DNA of 64,000 nt from Iodobacter fluviatilis (GCF_900451195.1 NZ_UGHR01000001.1:2542001-2606000), one strand, 5' to 3'. Positions 27,315 through 37,276 are shown, counted from the stretch's first letter. A program made the numbers and translations. The notes: generated by a model from the letters alone, not told the origin.

Positions 27315-29369
27315 TCAGCGCGCCAAAGGCAGTTCCACAACAAAGGTTGCGCCACTACCAAATTGGCTTTGGCAATAAACACGGCCATGCATCACTTCCA
27401 CCAAGCGCTTTACAATCGACAAACCAAGGCCGGTTGTGTGCTCCCCCCCGGTTGGAAGCGCAGAAAGCCGGCTGAATTTCAAAAATAATTTTGGAATTTC
27501 ATGGGGTGCAACGCCAGGGCCCTGATCAGCCACAAGCACCCGAACAAACTGACCATCAAGCTGGCTGCTTAAATGTATGGTACTTCCCTGAGGCGCATAT
27601 TTAGAGGCATTTGAAAGCAAATTATCCAGCACCTGCCATAACGCCTGCCGGTCTGCTAGCACAGGGTATTCCCCCAGGCCCAGAACGCAGTTTTGCTGCT
27701 TAATTGCCAGCCGTTCTTCCCAGCTTGACAATAATTCGGTTAATAACTGACGTAAACAAAGCGGCTCGATATTCACTTGTACCGAGCCACTCTCCAAAGC
27801 TTCATGATCAAGCAGGTTACTTAAAATACATTGGGTACGATCAGCCAACAAACCAATACCGGATAATCTGTCGAGGATTTTTTCTCTGGGCCATTCATTT
27901 AAACGTAAAGCAATCAACTGGGCCATACCCTGAATACTGGCCACAGGGTTTTTTAAATCATGAGCTGCAATAGCAAGTAATTCATTTTTCTCTGTATTTA
28001 AATGGGTTAGTGAATCATTCAGAACTTCTAATTGCTGATTCCGTGTTGCAAGCTCAGCCGTTCTTTCTTCAACCAGTGTTTCCAAATGCTGCCTGTGCAG
28101 GCTGACGGTTTGTGACATTTCTGCAAAATTGCGGGCCAAATCACCCAATTCATCATTTCGTTCTAAATCCAGCTCGTTACTGGGTTTTCCTGCTGCAGCG
28201 GCATGAATTGCGTTTTTCAATCTCTTCAAAGGCAGTGCAACATCTTTTTTTAATACCAAGGCCATTAAAGCCAGCTCAAGCAAAAGGGCCAGCACGCCCA
28301 GAAAAAGAACCACACTCGTGGTTTTTGCTGCTTTTTCCTGCAATAGTCTTTTAGGGTACACAGTCACAAACAGCCAGTTTGCCCCTTCAATCGGCGCCAC
28401 GCCCAACCAGTTCAAGCCATCCGGAGTTTCTACAAAACGCTCCCCCTTCCTCGCACTGAGCGTAGCCTCAAAAATACCTTTTAATACGGGATCTTGCTGA
28501 ACTGTATAACGACCTTTACTTGCATGGATTTTATCCATCTTATCGGGATGGGCAATTAATAAACCCTGACGAGTCATCGTAATATTATATGTACCCGGAA
28601 TATTGATTTTATTATTACGATCAATTAACTGATCCAATAAAACATCCTGGCCTATTCCACCAATATACCGCCCCAGATAATCAAGCGGCGTGACCACGGA
28701 CACCATCCAGCGCAAGGCCTGCCGGTCAAAATAGATACCCGTCCAGAAGGTTTTTCTTTCAGGATTCATTGCGGGTGTAGCACCCAGCTCTGTATCAAGA
28801 TCAATTGAAAAATCAGCGACTGATCCATTACGGGCATAATTTAAATCAGGCAGATACATTAAACTGCCATTAGAAACATTTAAATCAATAAAGGTATCGT
28901 AATAGCGATTTCTGAATGCCGGCCCATATTGAGATAAAACATCATAAGCCAATAAAACTTGCCGCATAAATGCAGGAGTTTGCCTAGCATCAGGCAATAA
29001 GGCGATTGTGGCTTTGCGCTCAAAATCGTCTTTTTGTACCTTAACCCTCCACATTCCATCTTTATCCTGAGCAATCAGCGAATGAAAAGCCGGACGGGGA
29101 TCTTCGCTGCCCAGTAACACATAGCGGCGTAAAAACTCATCCCGAACAATTTTCGTGTTCGCTTCGGCCTGAATAAATAGTTCGCTTTCTAGCTGGCTGC
29201 GGGCAGTGATGTACTGGGCAAGATTGGAGAGGGCTTCTTCCTGGAAATTAACGTAACTCCAGTAATAGCTCAATGCAGAGAGCAGCACGCCTGCGATGGC
29301 AATACGCATGACCATATTGCGAAAAACGCGGCGAAAAAGACTATCACGGGATTGACGTAAGGTATCCAT
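27315..29369 (-). CDS. Membrane sensor histidine kinase, orphan
   Basis: A 684-residue hybrid-free histidine kinase. It has an N-terminal membrane helix (about residues 18-42), a large periplasmic double-Cache-type sensor (about 43-340), a second helix (about 345-375), a HAMP linker with DELGDLARNFAEM, and a coiled coil. HisKA follows with the phospho-acceptor in AHDLKNPVASIQG (His about 469). The ATPase shows DNLLSNASKYAPQ (about 580), VADQGPGVAP and GLGLSIVKRLVEV (about 645). The Cache fold suggests a small-molecule ligand. No response regulator is nearby. The ATG at 29369 is preferred over a TTG nine bases upstream. Confidence 0.9.
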   Translation of the reverse strand: MDTLRQSRDSLFRRVFRNMVMRIAIAGVLLSALSYYWSYVNFQEEALSNLAQYITARSQLESELFIQAEANTKIVRDEFLRRYVLLGSEDPRPAFHSLIAQDKDGMWRVKVQKDDFERKATIALLPDARQTPAFMRQVLLAYDVLSQYGPAFRNRYYDTFIDLNVSNGSLMYLPDLNYARNGSVADFSIDLDTELGATPAMNPERKTFWTGIYFDRQALRWMVSVVTPLDYLGRYIGGIGQDVLLDQLIDRNNKINIPGTYNITMTRQGLLIAHPDKMDKIHASKGRYTVQQDPVLKGIFEATLSARKGERFVETPDGLNWLGVAPIEGANWLFVTVYPKRLLQEKAAKTTSVVLFLGVLALLLELALMALVLKKDVALPLKRLKNAIHAAAAGKPSNELDLERNDELGDLARNFAEMSQTVSLHRQHLETLVEERTAELATRNQQLEVLNDSLTHLNTEKNELLAIAAHDLKNPVASIQGMAQLIALRLNEWPREKILDRLSGIGLLADRTQCILSNLLDHEALESGSVQVNIEPLCLRQLLTELLSSWEERLAIKQQNCVLGLGEYPVLADRQALWQVLDNLLSNASKYAPQGSTIHLSSQLDGQFVRVLVADQGPGVAPHEIPKLFLKFSRLSALPTGGEHTTGLGLSIVKRLVEVMHGRVYCQSQFGSGATFVVELPLAR

Positions 29370-29425
29370 GGTAAACAAGATACCGTAAGCCGATGAATGT
29401 GCAAAGTACCAATTCAGCGACTTAC

Positions 29426-29998
29426 TTAAAAGCTGGATTGCTCGGTTTCTAAAGCCTGATAAACAACGTCAGTAATTTCAAGCTCTTCTATACCGGCAGG
29501 CGTACGCAAGACCACCACATCCCCTTCCCTAGCCTTAATCAGCGCCCTAGCCACAGGCGATGTCCAGCTGATGTAATGGCGCTTCATATCGGTTTCATCA
29601 ACACCTACAATAGAAACAGTTTCGCTACGGCCATCTTCGCGTAAGTAAGTCACGGTTGCACTAAAGAAAATTTGATCGGTGGCTTCGCGCAATTCCGGAT
29701 CAATCACTTCTGCTAATTCAAGGCGTTTAGTCAAAAAACGAATGCGCCGGTCGATCTCACGCAAACGTCTTTTGCCATAAATATAATCACCATTTTCTGA
29801 GCGATCGCCATTCGAGGCCGCCCAGTTAATGAGTTGCGTCAGTTCGGGGCGCTCTTTTTGCACCAGCTGGGCAAATTCTGCTTTCATTTTCCGCCAGCCG
29901 CCCGGAGTCATATAATTTTTACTTCCTGCCGGAACACGCAGCTCAGCAGGAATTTCATCATCATCGGCTTCAGATTCCCGAACAAACGCTTTACTCAT
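29426..29998 (-). CDS. greB: Transcription elongation factor GreB
   Basis: GreB enters the RNA polymerase secondary channel and rescues backtracked complexes by stimulating transcript cleavage. The 190-residue product has the N-terminal coiled coil (about residues 30-105) with the acidic tip in NGDRSENGDYIYGKRRLREID, the GreB-type version with YIYGK rather than the GreA tip. A C-terminal FKBP-like domain ends with VVYQALETEQSSF. It carries an N-terminal extension of about 25 residues rich in acidic residues before YMTPGGWRKMKAE. It starts ten bases after rluB on the same strand. Confidence 0.93.
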   Translation of the reverse strand: MSKAFVRESEADDDEIPAELRVPAGSKNYMTPGGWRKMKAEFAQLVQKERPELTQLINWAASNGDRSENGDYIYGKRRLREIDRRIRFLTKRLELAEVIDPELREATDQIFFSATVTYLREDGRSETVSIVGVDETDMKRHYISWTSPVARALIKAREGDVVVLRTPAGIEELEITDVVYQALETEQSSF

Positions 29999-30007
29999 CA
30001 CTACAAC

Positions 30008-31360
30008 CTATTCGTCCGCCTGACGACCATTAATTTTCAGACCCGCCCAACGCATAATGCCCAGAATTTCCAGCTCAGTCAGCTCGTGGAACTGACCACG
30101 GCGCAAGCGGCCCGGCAGCGTCATCGAACCAAAACGAACGCGGATCAGACGGCTGACAATCAGGCCAAAATGCTCAAACATCCGGCGCACTTCACGATTG
30201 CGGCCTTCTTTCAGTACAACGTGGTACCAGTGGTTAAAGCCCTCACCGCCGCGTCTTTCAAGACGTGCGAAGTGTGCCGTACCGTCTTCCAACTCAATGC
30301 CTTTAAGCATCTCGTTGATTTGCTCCTGAGTCAGCTCGCCGAACACACGTACCGCGTATTCACGCTCAACTTCAAAACTTGGGTGCATCATGCGATTGGC
30401 CAGCTCACCCGATGTAGTGAACAGCAGCAAGCCACTGGTATTGTAATCCAAGCGCCCTACCGCTACCCATTTGCTGGACTTCAGGCGTGGCAAGCGATCA
30501 AACACAGTCACGCGGCCTTCCGGATCATCACGGCTGACCAACTCGCCCTCTTGTTTGTGATACATCACAATACGCGGCAGGCGGTCAGGCCATTTCAGCA
30601 CCACTTTTTTGCCATCAAAACGAACTTCGTCGCCCAAGCTAACCTTACTACCTAAGGCAGCAATTTTGCCGTTAACCGACACTTTACCGGCAGCAATTGC
30701 GTCTTCCATTGCGCGGCGTGAGCCATATCCTGTAAAGGCAAGGGCTTTTTGCAAGCGCTCGGCGGGGATTTCCGTGGTTGCAACGCGACGCTCACGCAAT
30801 TCTTTCTGCATTTGCAATTCGCGTACCGAGCCCTGGCGCAGTTGCATACGGCGCGCACGGCTTACGGTTTTGTATTTGGTTTTACGTACTTCACCTTCAG
30901 GCGCTATGCCGGCACTTGCAGCAGCAACTGCCTTATACGCTTCAAATGTCGGGCGCTCTGCCTTCCCACCCTGAGGATTAGGCTTAGAGCGTGGCGCGCG
31001 GGGCATGCGCGATTCCGCTGCCGCCGTGCTTGGCGCGCCTCGTCCACTGCGCCCACCCCTGCTTTGCTCTGGCATTGCTTCAGCAAAACCACTTGCCGCA
31101 TTGCGGCCACGAGGCTTCGCACCTGTTACAGCAGATTTACCATACGCAGGATTGCGCCCCGCCTCACCGGCAGGTTTGCCGCCGCGAGAATTTGCCCCCG
31201 TCGCAGCAGGTTTGGCATAAGCAGGATTACGGGTAGAGAATTCTTCACCAGTGGCTTTGCCACCCGTACGTTTGCCTGCACCAGCAGCCTGCGCGCTGCG
31301 CTCGCTCGCCTTACGTTCTGCTATGGCGGGCTGGGGGCGACGTGATCGGGTGGTTTTCAT
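30008..31360 (-). CDS. rluB: 23S rRNA pseudouridine synthase RluB-type with long basic N-terminal extension
   Basis: A 450-residue RsuA/RluB-family enzyme predicted to make pseudouridine 2605 in 23S rRNA. The folded part starts with an S4 RNA-binding domain (about residues 205-265: RLQKALAFTGYGSRRAMEDAI). The catalytic domain follows, with the Asp in VGRLDYNTSGLLLFT (about 302-316) and the family motif KEGRNREVRRMFEH (about 375-388). The first 190 residues are disordered Ala/Gly/Arg/Lys sequence with a degenerate duplicated unit beginning RNPAY. Such tails are common in betaproteobacterial RluB. Choice of RluB over RluF or RsuA is by overall resemblance. Confidence 0.88.
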   Translation of the reverse strand: MKTTRSRRPQPAIAERKASERSAQAAGAGKRTGGKATGEEFSTRNPAYAKPAATGANSRGGKPAGEAGRNPAYGKSAVTGAKPRGRNAASGFAEAMPEQSRGGRSGRGAPSTAAAESRMPRAPRSKPNPQGGKAERPTFEAYKAVAAASAGIAPEGEVRKTKYKTVSRARRMQLRQGSVRELQMQKELRERRVATTEIPAERLQKALAFTGYGSRRAMEDAIAAGKVSVNGKIAALGSKVSLGDEVRFDGKKVVLKWPDRLPRIVMYHKQEGELVSRDDPEGRVTVFDRLPRLKSSKWVAVGRLDYNTSGLLLFTTSGELANRMMHPSFEVEREYAVRVFGELTQEQINEMLKGIELEDGTAHFARLERRGGEGFNHWYHVVLKEGRNREVRRMFEHFGLIVSRLIRVRFGSMTLPGRLRRGQFHELTELEILGIMRWAGLKINGRQADE

Positions 31361-31439
31361 GTGCGTTTCTTTCCAAAAAAACAGAGGATTATAACCTGAA
31401 TACGCGCCTTACACTGCATTCATGCCTCACAATAGCAAA

Positions 31440-31461
31440 CCGCCGATAAAATTATCGGCGG
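31440..31461. other. Perfect hairpin downstream of a hypothetical gene
   Basis: CCGCCGATAA (31440-31449) pairs perfectly with TTATCGGCGG (31452-31461). It lies between the start of rluB and the stop of the hypothetical gene at 31575. On the minus strand only GGTTTG follows, so it is a weak terminator candidate or an RNA 3'-end stem. Confidence 0.45.
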
Positions 31462-31574
31462 CTGCTGACTCAACTTCTTTGTTCTGGCATAAAAACATAA
31501 GGCTTAACAACAAGCAAGCGGCTGATTTTAAAATGCTTTAATCAAATAAATCTGCCGGGCATCTTGATTACAAA

Positions 31575-32021
31575 CTACAGCACTGAAAAAAATGCAACGC
31601 AACCCAAACTGGTTAAACCCAAATTAAACACCTGCCCTTCCAGTGTTTGCCCGTGGTCTAATTCTGTACTTCGCAAGATTTCATGCATCACTTCTACTTC
31701 TTTATACCACTTCAAAAGACGCGTGTTATTGTTCAGAAAGTTTTCAATTTCCGCTTTTAAAGCATGTTCTCCGATCACATACACTGCGCCCTTATTATCC
31801 CCCCGCAGTTGCAAGGCAGGAGGAACCGTCACCCCAATCAGCGCAAGGTGAGACTGTAAATCATCACCAAAACGCTTCAGCTCGGAAGCCGCTTTCGTGT
31901 TTAATTCTGTTAAAGAAAACCCCTCTTCTGGCGAACCATCGGATAATAACGAAGCAATCTCAAGCAAAGTACTGCCTTGTTGATCACTACTCACTGCAGC
32001 AGACTCCGACACCGTATTCAC
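31575..32021 (-). CDS. Hypothetical protein, 148 residues
   Basis: No family is recognised. The protein starts at GTG with a good GGGAG site five bases upstream, which supports translation. It is mainly helical and acidic, with a disordered Ser-rich start, a central LKRFGDDLQSHLALIGVTVPPALQLRGDN region, and a hydrophobic C-terminal end (VFNLGLTSLGCVAFFSVL) that could be buried or insert in membrane. It is flanked by AT-rich gaps and appears monocistronic, a pattern of lineage-specific genes. Confidence 0.6.
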   Translation of the reverse strand: MNTVSESAAVSSDQQGSTLLEIASLLSDGSPEEGFSLTELNTKAASELKRFGDDLQSHLALIGVTVPPALQLRGDNKGAVYVIGEHALKAEIENFLNNNTRLLKWYKEVEVMHEILRSTELDHGQTLEGQVFNLGLTSLGCVAFFSVL

Positions 32022-32305
32022 AGCTACTCCCTATTGGAAAAGCATTTATGCTTAGCAATTAATATTAGCAAACAGCATCACATGCTAGCCGGTAAAATTT
32101 ACATTCTTACTATTTTTTGCATCATACTTAGTTAAAAACGTAAAACTCTCATAACCATCCGGCAGCTCATCATTAATTCACACTCAAAATACAGCACACA
32201 TAGTAAGGCAAATTGATTATAGGAACCCATAGCAAAAAACAAAGTTTTTTTGCATCTCGTTCTCATTTCAACATCAAATACTACAAAATGCCATTTTGAG
32301 CAATT
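32022..32305. other. AT-rich gap between mutS and the hypothetical gene
   Basis: About 284 bases, AT-rich, with no gene seen. It must contain the mutS 3' end and the promoter of the minus-strand gene at 31575. No strong intrinsic terminator is visible after mutS. Confidence 0.45.
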
Positions 32306-34870
32306 CTAAAGCAAAGCGCACAAGCGATAGAGCAGATCATGCGCCTCACGTGCGGTCAACTCATCCGGATCAATTCCAGCTAGGGCATCCTGAAGCGGAT
32401 GAGGCTCGGGCTCGATTTGCATCACGCTGGCCGTAGCAAATAAATCGCCCTGCATGCCGCCCTGCACACTATTTGATTCCAGCTCGAGCAATTTTTTCCT
32501 CGCTTGACGAACAACATCTTTTGGAACCCCTGCTAGCTGAGCCACTGCCACACCATAGCTTTGCGAAGCGGGGCCTTCCTGCACCGCATGCAAAAACACG
32601 ATGCGGTCTTTATGCTCAACAGCATCTAAATGGACATTGGCGACAACGGGATAATCCTGCGCCAAACGAGTCAGCTCAAAATAATGAGTTGCAAACAAAG
32701 TATAAGCGCGGTTTTTCTCAATTAATGCTTTCGCAATTGACCAGGCCAGCGCCAAACCGTCAAACGTAGACGTGCCGCGACCCACTTCATCCATCAGGAC
32801 CAAAGAATTTTCCGAGGCATTATTGAGGATGTTGGCTGTTTCGGTCATTTCCACCATAAAGGTAGAGCGCCCGCCCGCCAAGTCATCCGATGCCCCGATA
32901 CGGGTAAAGATACGATCAAGTTTACCAATGGTGGCACTCTGTACGGGCACAAAACTCCCCACATGCGCCAGCAGTACAATCAGGGCTACCTGCCGCATAT
33001 AAGTCGATTTACCCCCCATATTAGGGCCGGTAATCAACAGCAGCTTGCGCGCCACAGAGAAATCAACGCTATTAGAGATAAAGTCATCGATCTGTGCTTC
33101 AACCACCGGATGACGGCCCGCCTCGATACGCAAAAGCTGGCCTTCCACAAATTGCGGTGCAATATAATTGCCACGTTCGGCACGATCCGCAAGGCTGGCG
33201 AGCACATCGGCCGTTGCTAAAGCTTGCGCAGCCAAACGTAAAGCGCCCAAATAGGGCTGTAAACGCTGCAGCAAATCATCATAAAGTGCTTTTTCTAAGA
33301 CCAAGGACCGCTCTTTTGCACTTAAAGCCTTATCTTCAAATAATTTCAGCTCGGGCGTTATATAACGCTCGGCGTTTTTCATGGTCTGACGACGACGATA
33401 ATCGTCTGGCACGGCCCCTGAATAGGAGTTCGTAATCTCGATAAAATAGCCTGCAACGCGGTTGTACTCGACCCGCAGCGTAGGAATGCCCGTGCGTTCA
33501 CGCTCACGCGCTTCCAGCTCCAGCAAGAACTCACCGCCATGGGTTTGGATGGTACGCAGCTCATCCAGCTCACTGCTATAGCCATCGGCAATCACGCCGC
33601 CTTCGCGCAGCACCACAGAGGGCTCGGTCTGAATAGCGGCACTCAGCAAGCTCAGAATCTGCGCATCAGGCGATAATGCTTTACCTAGCGACGCAAAGAA
33701 ATCATCCTGCGGCAATACCGCAATCAGGGCAGGCAACGCCGCCAGACTATCCCTCAAGCTAGATAAATCACGCGGCCTTGCGCTAGATAAAGCAATACGG
33801 GCGGTAATCCGCTCCACGTCCGCCACGCAATCCAAAGCTGCATGAATGGGCTCAAACGAAGCCGTTGCCAGCAGTGCCGCAATGGCATTTTGCCGCTGCA
33901 TAATTTTGCTACTGGATCTAAGCGGGTGATGCAACCAGTGCCGCAGCAGGCGTGAGCCCATGCCGGTGGCGCATTGATCAAGCAGGGAAAATAAAGTCGG
34001 CGAGCTTTCACCACGAATCGTTTCGGTGATTTCCAGATTACGGCGCGTGGCGGCATCTAGCTCAATATATTGGCTTTGCGACTCACAACGTAGGCCAGCC
34101 AACACGGGCAATGCGCCGCCCTGCGTGCTGCGAACGTATTCCAGCAAAGCACCTGCCGGGCCAAGTGCCAGCATGCCTTCACTCACACCAAAACCTGCTA
34201 AATCGTGCGTCTCAAAATGACGGGATAAATTACGCACCGCAGCCGCGCTTTCAAATTGCCAGGGCGGCAATTTACGCACCACAGCGCTGGCCTGATCAAA
34301 CAAAGCCAGGCCTGCATCGTCGGCCACTAGGATTTCAGCCGGGCGCAAGCGTTCTAATTCTGAAGCCAGCTTATCTGCCGTGCTATCCATCAGGGCAAAA
34401 TCACCTGAGGCAAGCGATAGCCAAGCCATCCCCATCTTTCCACGCGAGAAACTCAGCGCCAGCAATCGATTCTCGGTTTTTACATCGAGCAAAGCGGTAT
34501 CAGTCAGGGTGCCCGGCGTGACCACACGCATGACTTTGCGCTCAACCGGCCCCTTGCCGGTGACTTCACCCACTTGCTCGCAAATCGCCACCGATTCGCC
34601 CATTTTGACGAGGCGGGCCAGATATTGCTCTGCCGCGTGATAAGGCACACCCGCCATGCGAATCGGCTCACCCGCAGTTTGGCCACGGGTGGTCAGTGTG
34701 ATATCGAGTAATTTGGCTGCACGAACTGCATCATCAAAGAACAATTCGTAGAAATCACCCATGCGATAAAAAAGCAGCTTATCCGGGTGATCACTCTTTA
34801 AACGCAGGTATTGCTGCATAAATGGCGTGTGCGTTGGTTTGGCGCTAGCGCTTGGTTTTTTTTCCGCCAT
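32306..34870 (-). CDS. mutS: DNA mismatch repair protein MutS
   Basis: MutS recognises mismatches and recruits MutL. The 854-residue protein has the mismatch-binding N-terminal domain with the Phe-x-Glu in [13 protein letters not shown] (about residues 34-46), connector and lever domains, and the ATPase with Walker [14 protein letters not shown] (about 612-624), [20 protein letters not shown] (about 685-704) and FATHYFELT. The C-terminal helix-turn-helix tail ends in [11 protein letters not shown]. The ATG at 34870 gives [21 protein letters not shown] and is preceded by AAGGGA; the longer frame start at 34939 is not family-like. Confidence 0.97.
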   Translation of the reverse strand: MAEKKPSASAKPTHTPFMQQYLRLKSDHPDKLLFYRMGDFYELFFDDAVRAAKLLDITLTTRGQTAGEPIRMAGVPYHAAEQYLARLVKMGESVAICEQVGEVTGKGPVERKVMRVVTPGTLTDTALLDVKTENRLLALSFSRGKMGMAWLSLASGDFALMDSTADKLASELERLRPAEILVADDAGLALFDQASAVVRKLPPWQFESAAAVRNLSRHFETHDLAGFGVSEGMLALGPAGALLEYVRSTQGGALPVLAGLRCESQSQYIELDAATRRNLEITETIRGESSPTLFSLLDQCATGMGSRLLRHWLHHPLRSSSKIMQRQNAIAALLATASFEPIHAALDCVADVERITARIALSSARPRDLSSLRDSLAALPALIAVLPQDDFFASLGKALSPDAQILSLLSAAIQTEPSVVLREGGVIADGYSSELDELRTIQTHGGEFLLELEARERERTGIPTLRVEYNRVAGYFIEITNSYSGAVPDDYRRRQTMKNAERYITPELKLFEDKALSAKERSLVLEKALYDDLLQRLQPYLGALRLAAQALATADVLASLADRAERGNYIAPQFVEGQLLRIEAGRHPVVEAQIDDFISNSVDFSVARKLLLITGPNMGGKSTYMRQVALIVLLAHVGSFVPVQSATIGKLDRIFTRIGASDDLAGGRSTFMVEMTETANILNNASENSLVLMDEVGRGTSTFDGLALAWSIAKALIEKNRAYTLFATHYFELTRLAQDYPVVANVHLDAVEHKDRIVFLHAVQEGPASQSYGVAVAQLAGVPKDVVRQARKKLLELESNSVQGGMQGDLFATASVMQIEPEPHPLQDALAGIDPDELTAREAHDLLYRLCALL

Positions 34871-34990
34871 TTTTGTATTCCCTTGCTGAAATATCAATTC
34901 AAAAAAAACACTTCTAATCATATGGCCGCCATTATCCAATCAGGGCAACGGCAAGTCCACGCGAGCTAACGGCAAAATAACCGTCAGCCA

Positions 34991-35025
34991 TAAAAAAAGC
35001 GTCACCAGAGATGACGCTTTTTTTT
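34991..35025. terminator. Terminator of suhB, bidirectional in form
   Basis: A7-GCGTCA pairs with TGACGC-T8 (34992-35004 with 35012-35025) around a short loop, about 25 bases past the suhB stop on the minus strand. Confidence 0.9.
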
Positions 35026-35050
35026 AAAAACGCTAAGAAATACGCGTTAA

Positions 35051-35833
35051 TTATTTATTGTGCTGACGAATGACCGACAACATCTGGCCGAATACGCGTG
35101 GCGTACCGCACAGAATATCACCAGATTGCAAGAAGCCTTCTTCGCCATTTAAATCAGTCACTAAACCACCCGCTTCTTGTACCAGCAAGGAGCCCGCAGC
35201 GATATCGACTGTTTTAAGATCAAATTCAAAGAAACCATCGTAACGACCGCAAGCCACATAAGCCAGATCCAAGGCTGCAGCGCCCGGACGACGCAAGCCA
35301 GCAGACTTTTGCGTCATATCGCGGAAAATATTGATGTAGTTTTCAAGATGATCAAAGCGGGTGTACGGAAAACCAGTGGCGATCAAACCATCTGTTAATT
35401 CACGTACTTTAGAAACGCGGATACGACGATCATTCAGGTAAGCGCCCACACCACGCGTTGCGGTAAACAAATCATTGCGGCAAGGATCATATACTACGGC
35501 TTGGGTAATCACGCCTTTATGTTCCAGAGCAATCGATACCGCGTACTGAGGAACGCCATGCAAGAAGTTGGTGGTGCCATCCAATGGATCAATAATCCAT
35601 GTGTACTCTGACTGACCGCGGTTACCCGACTCTTCGGCCATAATGGCGTGTGTTGGATACGCTTCGAGGATGGTATCAATAATCGCTTGTTCAGCTGCAC
35701 GGTCTACTTCGGATACAAAGTCGTTATGACCTTTTTTCTCAACGGCTAAATGATCCAGATTACTGGACGCACGTTGAATGATAGAAGCAGCGCGGCGCGC
35801 GGCGCGCACAGCGGTATTGAGCATTGGATGCAT
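35051..35833 (-). CDS. suhB: Inositol-1-monophosphatase / NusA-linked factor SuhB
   Basis: A 260-residue lithium-sensitive phosphatase of the IMPase family. It has the metal-binding EES in IMAEESGN (about residues 64-71), [15 protein letters not shown] (about 78-92) and the late [15 protein letters not shown] (about 208-222). In E. coli SuhB also joins the rRNA antitermination complex. Start [15 protein letters not shown] is the normal family start. It is divergent from trmJ, a gene order seen in many proteobacteria. Confidence 0.95.
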   Translation of the reverse strand: MHPMLNTAVRAARRAASIIQRASSNLDHLAVEKKGHNDFVSEVDRAAEQAIIDTILEAYPTHAIMAEESGNRGQSEYTWIIDPLDGTTNFLHGVPQYAVSIALEHKGVITQAVVYDPCRNDLFTATRGVGAYLNDRRIRVSKVRELTDGLIATGFPYTRFDHLENYINIFRDMTQKSAGLRRPGAAALDLAYVACGRYDGFFEFDLKTVDIAAGSLLVQEAGGLVTDLNGEEGFLQSGDILCGTPRVFGQMLSVIRQHNK

Positions 35834-36004
35834 GGCTATTCCTGATTAAAAGTAAAAGATCGACCAACGGGGCAGCGCAACAGGGCCTAAAAAACGCGAC
35901 ACAGCATGAATCACAGTATATATTCGTGTGGATCAAAATCGCATTCCAACCCATTTCGGGCTACCCGATATAAGATTGGCCGCTATTCTACCTGTGCTCT
36001 CAAA

Positions 36005-36031
36005 ATGAATAAACAAGTGTTCTCAAAATGA
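36005..36031 (+). other. Eight-codon upstream ORF overlapping the trmJ start
   Basis: ATG at 36005 opens a frame reading MNKQVFSK and stops at TGA 36029-36031, which overlaps the trmJ ATG. It is created by a near-perfect 15-base direct repeat, GTGCTCTCAAAATGA (35994-36008) and GTGTTCTCAAAATGA (36017-36031). It might be a coupling leader or simply the result of a small duplication. Confidence 0.3.
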
Positions 36032-36798
36032 CTCAAGAAACTCCTCGCAATTCTCCTGCCGAATGCCTCTCTCGTATTCGAGTGGTACTGTCTCACACCT
36101 CCCACCCCGGCAATATCGGCTCCACCGCCCGCGCCATGAAAACCATGGGAATCAACAAGCTCTATCTGATTAACCCCAAAGAATTCCCATCGGACACAGC
36201 CACCGCTTTAGCCAGTAATGCTGACGATGTGCTTAATACCGCTACTGTGGTTGGTAGCATGGAAGAAGCACTTGCGGGCACGACTTTGCAAATTGCCCTG
36301 ACCGCACGCCGCAGAGAACTCGCCCACCCGCTACAAACCCCAAGACAGCTTGCGCCAGAAATTATTCAGACCATCCAGGCGGGCCACGATATTGCGCTGG
36401 TTTTTGGCACGGAAATGTCTGGCCTGACGATAGACGAAGTGCTGCTTTGCAACCGTATGGCCACCATCCCTACCAATCCGGATTACTCCAGCCTGAATTT
36501 AGCGCAAGCGGTGCAAGTATTCGCTTACGAAATCTTCGCGACCCTTGCTGACGATGTGTCCTATCTTGCCGAAAGTCGTGACAGCGCCACCCACGATGCG
36601 ATGGAGCATTTCTTTACCCATCTGGAAGAAACGCTAAGCACGATTGGTTTTCTTAAGCCCGACGCCCCAAAGCGCCTGATGCCCAGAATGCGGCGCATGT
36701 TTACCCGCGCCAATCTGGAGCGCGAAGAAGTCGATATTTTGCGTGGCTGGTTACGCGCCACCACAAGCACAGAAAGATGGCCCAAACCACCCCAATAA
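36028..36798 (+). CDS. trmJ: tRNA (cytidine/uridine-2'-O-)-methyltransferase TrmJ
   Basis: TrmJ methylates the ribose of nucleotide 32 in the anticodon loop. The 256-residue SPOUT protein has RIRVVLSHTSHPGNIGSTARAMKTMG (positions about 16-41; key residues H-x-x-N-x-G-x-x-x-R), then LVFGTEMSGLT (about 129-139) and IPTNPDYSSLNLAQAVQVFAYE (about 151-172), the knotted SAM-binding motifs. The TrmJ-type C-terminal dimer extension is present. No good ribosome-binding site was seen; the start lies in a small direct repeat. Confidence 0.94.
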   Translation: MTQETPRNSPAECLSRIRVVLSHTSHPGNIGSTARAMKTMGINKLYLINPKEFPSDTATALASNADDVLNTATVVGSMEEALAGTTLQIALTARRRELAHPLQTPRQLAPEIIQTIQAGHDIALVFGTEMSGLTIDEVLLCNRMATIPTNPDYSSLNLAQAVQVFAYEIFATLADDVSYLAESRDSATHDAMEHFFTHLEETLSTIGFLKPDAPKRLMPRMRRMFTRANLEREEVDILRGWLRATTSTERWPKPPQ

Positions 36799-36807
36799 AC
36801 CGGGCAT

Positions 36808-36843
36808 AAAAAACGGCTTTGAGTTCATTCAAAGCCGTTTTTT
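36808..36843. terminator. Terminator between trmJ and the AhpD-like gene
   Basis: A 14-bp stem built from A6-CGGCTTTG and CAAAGCCG-T6 lies 10 bases after the trmJ stop and also serves the convergent gene. Confidence 0.92.
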
Positions 36844-36862
36844 CTGGGCATTCCTTCAGCAA

Positions 36863-37216
36863 TTAAGCTGCTTTTTCCCCGCCAAACTCCTCGTACGCCT
36901 GCAAAGCCTCTGCCCCTGTCATTACACTGGGGCCGCCCCCCATATAAATAGCGACTTGCAGCATTTCCATAAACTCGGCCCGAGTCACACCCATGCTGAC
37001 GCAGGCCTTGGCATGAAACCCCAAGCAACCCTGACAACGTGCGGCGATGCCGATGGCCATTGCGATCAGCTCCTTGGTTTTTTTATCTAGCGCACCATCA
37101 CCATGAGTGGCTTTGGCCATTTGCCCAAACCCCGCCATCGTTGCCGGAATCGCTTTATTCATTTGAGTAAGCTGAGCGCTGATGTCATTCACGACGGCTT
37201 TGTAACTGGAGCTCAT
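36863..37216 (-). CDS. Carboxymuconolactone decarboxylase / AhpD-like protein
   Basis: A 117-residue all-helical protein of the CMD superfamily. It carries the redox C-x-x-C in AARCQGCLGFHAKA (about residues 58-71) followed by the conserved His and later EFMEMLQVAIYMGGGP. This is the AhpD-type disulfide motif, so peroxidase or reductase activity is more likely than decarboxylase activity. The ATG has AAAGGAAGAG upstream. The promoter region is extremely AT-rich and includes a 9-base inverted repeat. Confidence 0.87.
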   Translation of the reverse strand: MSSSYKAVVNDISAQLTQMNKAIPATMAGFGQMAKATHGDGALDKKTKELIAMAIGIAARCQGCLGFHAKACVSMGVTRAEFMEMLQVAIYMGGGPSVMTGAEALQAYEEFGGEKAA

Positions 37217-37276
37217 TTTCTCTTCCTTTATAAAATATATAAATACATAATATTATTTTATATATAAAAAAGCAAG

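Noticed and set aside
30749..31345. 198-codon plus-strand frame opposite rluB
   Set aside because: It arises from the low-complexity Ala/Gly/Arg coding of the RluB tail; the translation is Arg/Cys-rich noise.
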